DNA of 64,000 nucleotides. Origin: Morinoia aosen. Lineage: Eukaryota > Arthropoda > Malacostraca > Amphipoda > Talitridae. The notes below the pieces were generated by a model. The model did not search any database. It saw only the letters and a list, made by a program, of their open reading frames with translations, and had not been told where the DNA came from. The translations under genes and the position numbers were made by a program. Of the stretch, positions 21,105-31,830 are shown piece after piece (positions within the stretch are counted from its first letter, which is position 1; each line of letters starts with the position of its first letter). Location of the stretch: NCBI GenBank assembly GCA_030386875.1, contig JASJYW010000026.1, forward strand, positions 16,153,465-16,217,464, given 5' to 3'.

Positions 21105-21750
21105 TTGTATACTCACATATATAGCTACATATACACATAATTACATATACGTATGTACTCAGATACATATATAAACATACATATCTGTATATATGTATAT
21201 ATACATATACAATTATACATAGGGTGCTTTAGAGGAATGAATACCCTATATACCGATATATATTTGTTGTGAAAAATTATGTTTTTTCTAACATTGATTT
21301 CAAGAGTTATTGGAAAGCTCAAATATAACTTATTTAACTTCAAAAACCTAATAAAGTTTTCCTTATATAATAATATAACTAATGTTCCATATAGCACTTA
21401 AGTCTTATACTTACCTAGCTAATTATATTATTATATACATATCAGAAATATGTCATAGAGCATTTCTACAATTATAATAAATTGCTAATTATTTAATGAA
21501 CAGTATAGTAAATGTTCGGTATTTTTCTGCACAAATCCCTGAAGTAATTTAAAGATGTACTTCCTATGTAACTCGTCAACTGCATCTATTGCTAAATAAT
21601 ACAGTATAATATTCTATATCTTTTCCTATGCATAAACATACATATATTCTCATGCCTAACTCTATGACATCGAAGTAATGAACAGATACAAGGTTTTGAA
21701 CTTTGTTGAATAGTTTTATGGATTCATGAAATTTGTATAATTAAAACACT
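21105..21750. other. AT-rich spacer, macro-copy 1
   Basis: No gene seen. Almost identical to 50112-50505 up to about 21495; after that the two copies diverge. Contains ATACATATA-type microsatellite at 21130-21220. Confidence 0.75.
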
Positions 21751-22590
21751 TCAACCCCTCCACCCCTCCCTGACCCCTCCATCCCCTCTCTGACCCCTCC
21801 CTGACCCCTCCACCCCTCTCTGACCCCTCCCTGACCCCTCCACCCCTCTCTGACCCCTCCCTGACTCCTCCTTTGCCCCTCCACCCCTCTCTGACCCCTC
21901 CACCCCTCTCTGACCCCTTCACCCCTCTCTGACCCCTCCCTGACTCCTCCACCCCTCTCTGACCCCTCCCTGACCCCTCAACCCCTCTCTGACCCCTCCC
22001 TGACCCCTCCACCCCTCTCTGACCCCTCCCTGACCCCTCCACCCCTCTCTGACCCCTCCCTGACTCCTCCTTTGCCCCTCCACCCCTCTCTGACCCCTCC
22101 ACCCCTCTCTGACCCCTTCACCCCTCTCTGACCCCTCCCTGACTCTTCCACCCCTCTCTGACCCCTCCCTGACCCCTCCACCCCTCTCTGACCCCTCCCT
22201 GACCCCTCTACCCCTCTCTGACCCCTCCCTGACCCCTCCACCCCTCTCTGACCCCTCCCTGACCCCTCCACCCCTCTCTGACCCCTCCCTGACTCCTCCT
22301 TTGCCCCTCCACCCCTCTCTGACCCCTCCACCCCTCTCTGACCCCTTCACCCCTCTCTGACCCCTCCCTGACTCCTCCTTTGCCCCTCCACCCCTCTCTG
22401 ACCCCTCCCCCCCTCTCTGACCCCTCCCTGACCCCTCCTTTGCCCCTCCAGCCCTCCCTGACCCCTCCTTTGCCCCTCCACCCCTCCCTGACCCCTCCCT
22501 GACCACTCCTTTGCCCCTCCACCTCTCCCTGACCCCTCCTTTACCTCTCCACCCCTCCTTGACCCCTCCACTCCTCCCTAGCCCCTCACG
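21751..22590 (-). repeat. Pyrimidine minisatellite (CCCCTCCCTGA / CCCCTCTCTGA), macro-copy 1
   Basis: About 840 bp of 10-15 bp units on ACCCCTCCCTG and ACCCCTCTCTG, with TCCTCCTTTGCCCCTCCA blocks near 21865, 22065, 22295 and 22375 that show higher-order structure. The opposite strand is G-rich. Open frames are incidental. Confidence 0.93.
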
Positions 22591-22639
22591 AGGGGTCAAA
22601 TGACCAAGAAACCGACGGTTTCTTGCCTTCATTAAATGG

Positions 22640-22825
22640 TCTGCATGTGGTGGTGTGGTGGTGTGGTGGTGTGGTGGTGTGGTGGTGTGGTGGTGTGGTG
22701 GTGTGGTGTGGTGGTGGGGTGTGTGGTGTGTGTGGTGATGTGGTGGTGTGGTGGTGTGGTGGTGTGGTGGTGTGGTGGTGTGGTGTGGTGGTGGGGTGTG
22801 TGGTGTGGTGGTGATGTGGTGATGT
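22640..22825 (+). repeat. (GTGGTGTG)n microsatellite, macro-copy 1
   Basis: Octamer repeat with a ~90-bp internal duplication that includes GGTGGGGTGTGTGGTGTG (near 22711 and 22789). Confidence 0.95.
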
Positions 22826-23930
22826 GGCTTACCTTATTCATAGGCCTTCCTAATATATAGACTATACCAAATTATTGAGGCATTGTCTATTATTAAATTT
22901 TCTATTTAATAGGGTCGTATAATAAGGGTAAAATTACCCTACATGATTACCCTATACGTCATCAAATGAAATATTAATGCTAACTCCCCGCAAAAAATCA
23001 AGTTCAGCAAATTTAATTTACAAAAAGCAAAAAAAAAATCATATATGATCTGTGTGAAAGTTCCTGCATGTGAATCTTCCACTTTTTTTTAAGTACCTGC
23101 CTCGTTTTGTGTAAGGATAGTTTTGAATAAGTGTTATTGTATATAAGAAACGTCAATACCAAATTTTTTAGTTATTTTTTGTTTTCAAGTGGCCAGTGCG
23201 TCTGGGTAATTATAATAACAATTGATATAATGCATTATTATTATAAGAATACATATTATATGTTTGTGTGTAATTATTCTAAAAGGGACCTCACATCAAC
23301 CTTTAGAAAATAACATACGTACCTAGTTCGATGATCACGAAAATTTTCCCCAAAATCGGTTCCGTTTCGCCGATTCCCCCCAAAACATCGGCGATATCAT
23401 CACCTTCCTGAATAGGGGTTTCTTTTATTTTCTAATTTTCAATATATATCATTAGTTGCATTTGTATATGTTATAGAATGTGTTGATAATTCTGTTTCTA
23501 AAATAAGGAAATCTTAATTTGTTCAAATTATCCATCCGCTGTCGAGGTATATTGTTGAAATAATTAAAAGTTGTACGCACATGTAAAAAAAGGACAATTA
23601 TATCCTTCCAATTTCTTAGGATTACGCTTTATAATTTAGTTAAATATCGATTTTGTAACTACAATATATATATTACGATTGAACTTATCAATGTTAACAT
23701 ATAATACTTATAGATTATAGATATATACACCGGTAAAAAATTTACTGCACTTAAAAAAAATAAAAAATCTTTTACCCATTTCATACACTTGGGTCGTGTG
23801 GGCAACTGGGGCAAACTTCTTCCTTTCCCATCGGGAAGATACACCGAACTTAATTTTTCCTTCGAGGTACCACAATTTTCTTTAAGAGGTAAACTCGTCA
23901 GTAGTGGCAACAACACATTTGTTTAGCGGG
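22826..23930. other. AT-rich spacer, diverged between macro-copies
   Basis: No gene seen. It aligns to 51599-52960 only with many substitutions and indels, by eye roughly three-quarters identity in the best stretches, unlike the near-identical flanks. Confidence 0.7.
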
Positions 23931-24225
23931 AAACCCACTGGATTTGTAAACGCTCGTTCAATGACTTGGCAGAATGCCCATCGAAATTCAAAACAAACAC
24001 CGGAAAGTACTTAGCGGGAAACCCTCTAGAATACAAACCCCTCAAAGGAAACATTTAGCGGAAAACCCGCTAGATCTCGAATCCCCAAAACCAAAACACT
24101 TATCTAGAAAACCACTAGATTTCGAAACCCCCTAAACCAAACCATTCAACGCAAAACCCGCTAGATTTCCAGACCCCAAAAACAAAACATTTAGCAAAAA
24201 AGCCGCTAGAAAGCCGCTAGATTTC
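23931..24225 (+). repeat. Degenerate TAGCGGGAAACCC repeat, unexpanded state
   Basis: Six or seven eroded copies of an element pairing TTTAGCG(GG)AAA with ACCCGCTAGATTT. Only one (about 24140-24185) matches the 46-bp unit that is amplified at 53170-54000 in the other macro-copy. Confidence 0.75.
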
Positions 24226-25064
24226 GAGTTGGACCAGACACTCGATCTTTTTATGCTGTTGCCCAAAACTGCCTGCGTTTTTAAAGGAGGAATAGAGGGG
24301 GTAGGGGCAAGAGGGGGGGGGGGGGGTAATACCCCTGCCCCCCTCTGTACTTGGGTCATAAACATGTCCCAGGGGGCAGGGGCCCACTGCTTGTCCCATT
24401 TAAAAACTGCCCCGGGGGTCAATTAGAATAAAAGGACTTGAAATTACGACTTGGACAGGCTGTGATTGGGGGAAAGGGGGTATGGGGGGGAGAGGGTAAG
24501 GGGGTAAGGGGTATGGGGGGGAGGGGAGCGTACTGAGGGGGAACGAAGCGCGTAAGGCTTTGTATGACATATATGACTTCTGTAGCATTGCGTTACAACC
24601 ATAACGGGACAATATAGGTACATATTCTGCACAAGTACGGGGTATGGATGTGAAAACAGTACATTACTGTATACACTATATATTACTGTATATATTCACT
24701 GCAAGGCCAAGTATACGTACATTATTATTATGTTGGATTCACGAGCACTTCACAATTACTTTCTACATATACATTTATGTTATTAGTATTAATACATTGT
24801 ATGTACAATATCTGCATCACGTAGTATGTATATGCAGTATATATATACTGTATATACACATGCACGTTTATTGCTCCGTTTTGCGCACAAAGAAAGTATG
24901 TTTATACAAACATATGTGCACATTTTCCGACTATTTTTTGAGAGTTTGTACATTATACGGATACCACCAGTAACTATGCACGGTAATACTTGCATATTTA
25001 CGTACACAGAGCATCCATTTAATCTCGAGTATATAATACAGCGTGTATAGGAGAATCTAGATTG
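24226..25064. other. Low-copy spacer, macro-copy 1
   Basis: No gene seen. Contains a G run at 24310-24326, a G-rich stretch at 24470-24540, and a single match to the later 16-bp unit at about 24694-24710. Near-identical to 54058-54897. Confidence 0.75.
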
Positions 25065-25165
25065 CCACTCGGAAATTTCCCCTGCCTTCGCTTGGATTCG
25101 AACCCTCGACTCTCACACCCAATAACCGTACACGCGCCTCTGACCACTCGGTCACCACGGCGCTC
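25065..25165 (-). pseudogene. tRNA-like sequence with Pol III boxes, macro-copy 1
   Basis: On the minus strand TGACCGAGTGG resembles box A and GGTTCGAATCC (25094-25104) matches box B. The spacing and the GTGACCGAGTGGTC segment resemble Ser/Leu tRNAs. The acceptor pairs only partly, the T stem has mismatches and no anticodon stem is seen. I read it as a tRNA pseudogene or the head of a tRNA-derived SINE, not a working tRNA. It is repeated at 54898-54998. Confidence 0.6.
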
Positions 25166-25831
25166 TTTCATGATGAATTTCTGTAGTATATTAACTAACT
25201 GTATATTTATAACCATAAATGTTAAAAGAATATTAGTATACAGCAGAATTACCACAATACAGTATATAAGAATATTAGTTGACTGCAACCCTAAATATTA
25301 ATTAATTAATTTTATAAAAATATTTGTCGACTGCAGATTTACAGTGATAAGTAATGCACAACAAGACAAATAGGTATGAAACTTTAACATTAATTTCTAA
25401 TTAGGATCTAAGGAATGTCATTTAATTAACGCACATTAATGAGCTGTAATTTCGTCAGCAAATGTACTTAATTGCGGCGTTGCCACACGTGTTAGATTTC
25501 AGTGTTGCCATACGTAATGTATCATTAAACAGCTGTGACACATGCACAATAGTGCAGCGTTGCCAAACGTGTTGCTGAGGTGCCAAGCGTAACACGTCGA
25601 GACGTGTCAGGTCTTGCCATGCAAGCTGTGATTGGATCAGACGTGCGGAGTGCTGCTGGTGTGCCACATCTGCGGGCGGCGGGCGACGTTGCCACGTCTA
25701 CTCGGAAGACAAATAATAAAGAGCTGTTGTGACTACATATTAGAAGAAAATGGCAAGATCGAATATATTAATTTTTTATATGTTAATGCACATGCACACA
25801 GTATTTTATGCGCATGCTCCACATATCAGTA
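25166..25831. other. Low-copy spacer with GTTGCCA motifs
   Basis: No gene seen. Positions 25475-25700 are more GC-rich and contain several GTTGCCA and ACACGTGT motifs. The 16-bp array begins after ATATCAGTATTTCACTGC. Confidence 0.7.
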
Positions 25832-27825
25832 TTTCACTGCAAGGCCATTTCACTGCAAGGCCATTTCACTGCAAGGTTATTTCACTGCAAGGCCATTTCG
25901 CTGCAAGGCCATTTCACTGCAAGGCCATTTCGCTGCAAGGCCATTTCACTGCAAGGCCATTTCGCTGCAAGGCCATTTCGCTGCAAGGTTATTTCACTGC
26001 AAGGCCATTTCACTGCAAGGCCATTTCACTTCAAGGCCATTTCACTGCAAGGCCATTTCACTGCAAGGTTATTTCACTGCAAGGCCATTTCACTGCAAGG
26101 CCATTTCACTTCAAGGCCATTTCACTGCAAGGCCATTTCACTGCAAGGTTATTTCACTGCAAGGCCATTTCGCTGCAAGGCCATTTCACTGCAAGGCCAT
26201 TTCGCTGCAAGGCCATTTCACTGCAAGGCCATTTCACTGCAAGGCCATTTCGCTGCAAGGCCATTTCACTGCAAGGCTATTTCGCTGCAAGGCCATTTCA
26301 CTGCAAGGCCATTTCGCTGCAAGGCCATTTCGCTGCAAGGTTATTTCACTGCAAGGCCATTTCACTGCAAGGCCATTTCACTTCAAGGCCATTTCGCTGC
26401 AAGGCCATTTCACTGCAAGGCTATTTCGCTGCAAGGCCATTTCACTGCAAGGCCATTTCGCTGCAAGGCCATTTCGCTGCAAGGTTATTTCACTGCAAGG
26501 CCATTTCACTGCAAGGCCATTTCACTGCAAGGCCATTTCACTGCAAGGCCATTTCGCTGCAAGGCCATTTCACTGCAAGGCTATTTCGCTGCAAGGCCAT
26601 TTCACTGCAAGGCCATTTCGCTGCAAGGCCATTTCGCTGCAAGGTTATTTCACTGCAAGGCCATTTCACTGCAAGGCCATTTCACTGCAAGGCCATTTCG
26701 CTGCAAGGCCATTTCGCTGCAAGGCCATTTCACTGCAAGGCCATTTCGCTGCAAGGCCATTTCGCTGCAAGGCCATTTCGCTGCAAGGTTATTTCACTGC
26801 AAGGCCATTTCGCTGCAAGGCCATTTCACTTCAAGGCCATTTCACTTCAAGGCCATTTCACTGCAAGGCCATTTCACTGCAAGGCCATTTCGCTTCAAGG
26901 CCATTTCGCTGCAAGGTTATTTCACTGCAAGGCCATTTCGCTGCAAGGCCATTTCACTTCAAGGCCATTTCGCTGCAAGGCCATTTCGCTTCAAGGCCAT
27001 TTCACTGCAAGGCCATTTCGCTTCAAGGCCATTTCGCTGCAAGGTTATTTCACTGCAAGGCCATTTCGCTGCAAGGCCATTTCACTTCAAGGCCATTTCA
27101 CTGCAAGGCCATTTCGCTTCAAGGCCATTTCGCTGCAAGGTTATTTCACTGCAAGGCCATTTCGCTGCAAGGCCATTTCGCTGCAAGGCCATTTCGCTGC
27201 AAGGCCATTTCGCTGCAAGGCCATTTCACTTCAAGGCCATTTCACTTCAAGGCCATTTCACTGCAAGGCCATTTCACTGCAAGGCCATTTCGCTGCAAGG
27301 CCATTTCGCTGCAAGGCCATTTCGCTGCAAAGCCATTTCGCTGCAAGGCCATTTCACTGCAAGGCCATTTCACTGCAAGGCCATTTCACTGCAAGGCCAT
27401 TTCACTGCAAGGCCATTTCACTGAAAGGCCATTTCACTGCAAGGCCATTTCACTGCAACAAGGCCATTTCACTGCAAGGCCATTTCGCTGCAAGGCCATT
27501 TCGCTGCAAGGCCATTTCGCTGCAAGGCCATTTCGCTGCAAGGCCATTTCACTGCAAGGCCATTTCACTGCAAGGCCATTTCACTGCAAAGCCATTTCAC
27601 TGCAACAAGGCCATTTCACTGCAAGGCCATTTCACTGCAACAAGGCCATTTCACTGCAAGGCCATTTCGCTGCAAGGCCATTTCACTGCAACAAGGCCAT
27701 TTCACTGCAAGGCCATTTCGCTGCAAGGCCATTTCACTGCAACAAGGCCATTTCACTGCAAGGCCATTTCGCTGCAAGGCCATTTCACTGCAATAAGGCC
27801 ATTTCACTACAATAAGGCCATTTGA
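25832..27825 (+). repeat. 16-bp minisatellite (GGCCATTTCACTGCAA), macro-copy 1
   Basis: About 124 units with variants at three sites: GGCC or GGTT, CACTG or CGCTG, and TGCAA or TTCAA. Near the 3' end, three-base insertions (GCAACAAGG) recur in a ~64-bp block at 27600-27800. All three + frames are stop-free, giving overlapping open frames of 538-727 codons; these are a property of the unit, not genes. Confidence 0.95.
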
Positions 27826-28390
27826 GGCAATTTAGAAGCGTATGGCCGGTGCACTGTCACTGCAGTGTTGCCAAAACTCCAGAAACTTTGTCTTGAGTTT
27901 CTTCAAAATCTCAAGGAAATTCTTGAGAAATTTTCCTTGAAATGAACGAAAAGTAGCCAAAATCAGAGGTTTTTACGGTGTTGCTTTGGCAATTGTTTTT
28001 TTCTTGACAGGATCTGCTGTCTATTGTTAATAATAACAATTCGTATAAAATATGCAAATATTTGTGAATTGTTTAATAACTAATTAAAGAATTGCAGAAC
28101 TCATTTTTCGTAAACGTCATTTAATCTATTTTTATAACATTTCTTTATAGCATTCATGAGTTAAATAATACACAATTAATAAATGTAATGTAAGTTCAGT
28201 GAGTGTACATACGAAGAACAATCAAACAATAACTCAGTAATTCCATTTTAGATTATTAATAATTAAATTATATCCTATCAAACAAAATAGAATAGAATAA
28301 ATATAAAAAAATCATTTCCATGAGCTGAGAATATTAATTTTTGGGGAAATATGTAGCTAAGTAAATATTTATATATATAATGTAATTAGT
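27826..28390. other. Low-copy spacer
   Basis: No gene seen. Starts with TTTGAGGCAATTTAGAAGCG and becomes AT-rich. Matches 57432-57995. Confidence 0.75.
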
Positions 28391-28860
28391 TTCATTAATT
28401 ATTATTTATTAGTTACATATTATTTAATTATTTTCATTAATTATTAGTTATTAGTTACATATTATTTAATTAGTTTCATTAATTTTTAGTTATTAGTTAC
28501 ATATTATTTAATTAGTTTTATTAATTATTAGTTATTAGTTACATATTATTTAATTAGTTTCATTAATTATCAGTTATTAGTCACATATTATTTAATTAGT
28601 TTCATTAATTATCAGTAATTAGTTACATATTATTTAATTAGTTTCAATAATTATCAGTTATTAGTTACATATTATTTAATTAGTTTCATCAATTATCAGT
28701 TATTAGTTACATATTATTTAATTAGTTTCATTAATTATCAGTTATTAGTTACATATTATTTAATTAGTTTCATTAATTATCAGTTATTAGTTACATATTA
28801 TTTAATTAGTTTCATTAATTATCAGTTATTAGTTACATATTATTTAATTAGTTTCAGAAT
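28391..28860 (+). repeat. 42-bp AT-rich tandem repeat, macro-copy 1
   Basis: About eleven units with CATATTATTTAATTAGTTTC and ATTAATTATCAGTTATTAG, spaced 42 bp (for example 28561 to 28603). Spacer 28861-29070 is unique. Confidence 0.93.
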
Positions 28861-29070
28861 TTCAACTCGTTAGATTAAGTTGTAATTTGTCGACTTATTC
28901 GAAAAGAAAATTTAATTTTTGTGAAATTGTTTTCGGTTTTACAAAAACTTGACAAAGTTTTCGTTTTACATGAGGTGAAAAAATTTTTTTTTGGATGCTG
29001 AACATATTTTCAACGAGAATATTAATGCTTTGGCTTTTAAATTGCGAAATTGCAAAAAAAATTTCGACAG

Positions 29071-29615
29071 AGCAGAATTTCCGAAATTCCAGAATTTCCG
29101 AAATTCCAGAATTTCCGAGATTGCAGAATTTCCGAAATTGCAGAATTTCCGAAATTGCAGAATTTCCGAAATTCCAGAATTTCCGAAATTCCAGAATTTC
29201 CGAAATTCCAGAATTTCCGAAATTGCAGAATTTCCGAAATTGCAGAATTTCCGAAATTCCAGAATTTCCGAAATTCCAGAATTTCCGAAATTGCAGAATT
29301 TCCGAAATTGCAGAATTTCCGAAATTCCAGAATTCCGAAAATCCAGAATTTCCGAAATTCCAGAATTTCCGAAAATCCAGAATTTCCGAAATTGCAGAAT
29401 TTCCGAAATTCCAGAATTTCCGAAAATCCAGAATTTCCGAAATTGCAGAATTTCCGAAATTCCAGAATTTCCGAAATTCCAGAATTTCCGAAATTCCAGA
29501 ATTTCCGAAAATCCAGAATTTCCGAAATTGCAGAATTTCCGAAATTCCAGAATTTCCGAAAATCCAGAATTTCCGAAATTGCAGAATTTCCGAAATTGCA
29601 GAATTTCCGGAAATG
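29071..29615 (+). repeat. 16-bp minisatellite (CAGAATTTCCGAAATT), macro-copy 1
   Basis: About 34 units. Each contains AATTTCCGAAATT, a 13-base palindrome around one central base. Variants are ATTCCAG, ATTGCAG and AATCCAG. One unit near 29330 has lost a T. Open on both strands for repeat reasons. Confidence 0.95.
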
Positions 29616-30060
29616 CAGAACTTCCAAAAACTTGGAAAGCCTGCGGGGTTTCCAGAAAAAAATTCTGTAGAAACTCAAGGAATTCCTGTACAACACAAAA
29701 ATCTCTGGAGTTTGTGCAGAAGTTCTGGCAACTCCAGACATTTCTGAAGTCCTGTCGAAACTTCGAAAAAAGTACAGAAATTTCTGTATTCTTGCAGAAA
29801 AAAATTCTGTAGTTTTGTCTGAAGTTGTAGCCAGACAAGGCAAAAGTTGCCAGACAGGCAAAAGTTGCCAGAACACGGCAAAAGTTGCCAGAACACGGCA
29901 ACTTGACGGGAAAAGCCACGAGAAACACGGCAACATTCGACATGTGAGGTATGTTCGACATGGCAACATGCACATGTTGTTTGTGTTCGAAATGGCAACA
30001 CTTCCTGTACAATATTCTCATCAAATTTACCATAGAGGTAAAATGTACATCACAATTAAA
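29616..30060. other. Low-copy spacer with GGCAAC motifs
   Basis: No gene seen. It starts with diverged repeat-like AGAATTCTG stretches. Positions 29835-30000 carry repeated AAAAGTTGCCAGA and ACACGGCAA motifs, one more copy than 59220-59290. Confidence 0.7.
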
Positions 30061-30535
30061 ATCTACAACATAAAAAAATTGAAAATAAAATAGAATTTAC
30101 AATAATAATAAAATCGACACTAAATTCAAAGCTTACAGTAAAATTTAAATTTACAGTAAATCTAAAATTTACAAAAAAAATAAAATCGACACTAAATTCA
30201 AAGTTTACAGTAAAATTTAAATTTACAGTAAATCTAAAATTTACAAAAAAATAAAATCGACACTAAATTCAAAGCTTACAGTAAAATTTAAATTTACAGT
30301 AAATCTAAAATTTACAAAAAAAATAAAATCGACACTAAATTCAAAGTTTACAGTAAAATTTAAATTTACAGTAAATCTAAAATTTACAAAAAAAGTAAAA
30401 TCGACACTAAATTCAAAGCTTACAGTAAAATTTAAATTTACAGTAAATCTAAAATTTAAAAAAAAATAAAATCGACACTAAATTCAAAGTTTACAGTAAA
30501 ATTTAATTATACAATAAAATTAAAATTTGAAAAAA
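30061..30535 (+). repeat. ~72-bp AT-rich tandem repeat, macro-copy 1
   Basis: Six units marked by AAAATCGACACTAAATTCAA followed by TTACAGTAAAATTTAAATTT. The second macro-copy (59470-59690) has three. Confidence 0.9.
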
Positions 30536-31830
30536 AAAATTCCTAAATTAACCTAGAACAACCCCATGTGTAAGGTAGGCGTACTAAAGTTACACGGCAA
30601 CTACTCGTAATATGCATACACGCATCATATACTCGAAATAAGTATGTATGACACATAATTATTAAATATACATGCTTCCATAAAACTACGCATTTCCTTG
30701 AAACTTATACTTGAAAATATTGATAGTTGTAAAATACATATTAATACAAAATTGTGTTGGTAGCTGTGTATATATGACATTATACGCTTTTACGTATACC
30801 TTCATGTACCTTTGATATATATATATATATATATATACCTTTGACCATATACATATTTGAATATAAGGTATTATTATTTTTATGTTAAAAAAAATATGGA
30901 TGAATAATTGAGTGTGTAATTGCCTGAATGAATGAATAGGGAATTGAAATGAATGAAAAATGTACAAAGAAGATAACCACGAATGAATCACGAATTTGAA
31001 CAATGTGAAAAAAAAAAATATATATAAGCGAAAATATGGTGGACACAAGTTGAACAACTTAAAAAAATTCAAACTGATTTTGAAAAATGTCATTAATTTT
31101 TCAATTGAGAAATTGGGCACATGCTAAAATTAAAAAAAGCAAGAAATTAAATTAAAGATTATAGGAAAAATCGGATTACAAATAACCATTCATTAATAAA
31201 TATAATACCATACTTAGCATTACAATGAAAAACTGAAAATACACTACACAAAAATAGAAAATAATTGAACCTAACGTAAAAATGACCCGAAAGCACAAAA
31301 AAAATTATTTATAAATGAAAATATACATAGGAAGCCTATGTATGTAAACTAGGCATCCCTAATTATCTATGCTTACAACAAATTAACTTGACAATAATAG
31401 GTATCCGAAAATTAGAAGCAACACTTAAAACCCAACGCAAATAAAGAATACATAAAAAAAGTATAAGTCCCAAAAAAATAGAAAGAAAAATTAATGTATT
31501 GAATACTAAAAAAATTAAATTACCTCAAATAAACACTACATACAACTATCAAAAAAAATACATACACAAAAATATCTATCTAAAAAACATACAAAAAAAT
31601 TTACAAATGATAAGCACATATATACGATACAAAAATGACGGGACTCTGGAATTTTGAAGGGGGAGAAAAAGGGGGAGGAATGGGGAAGAGATTTGGGGAG
31701 TGAGGTGGGGGAGGGGGGAGTGGGGTGGGAGTTGGGGACGATATTGATGTGTTTATGAGTAGCCCGTGACTTAGGGAGATGGGGAAGGGACCGTTATATG
31801 GAAGGGGATTTGGGGAGGGCTTAGGGAATG
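30536..31830. other. AT-rich low-copy spacer
   Basis: No gene seen. (TA)n at about 30817-30838, A-rich homopolymer stretches throughout, and a G-rich transition from 31650. Closely matched by 59691-61725 apart from the mariner insertion; 30847-30855 is the empty mariner target site. Confidence 0.75.

Noticed and set aside
25065..25165. Functional tRNA-Ser or tRNA-Leu gene
   Set aside because: Acceptor and T stems pair poorly and no anticodon stem could be drawn.
25632..27825. Large repetitive protein of [11 protein letters not shown] repeats
   Set aside because: All three forward frames are open because the 16-bp unit lacks stops; nothing outside the array supports a gene.
29071..29615. Heat-shock elements (alternating GAA and TTC)
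   Set aside because: GAA and TTC blocks are separated by one base, not the two needed for the nGAAn pentamer pattern.
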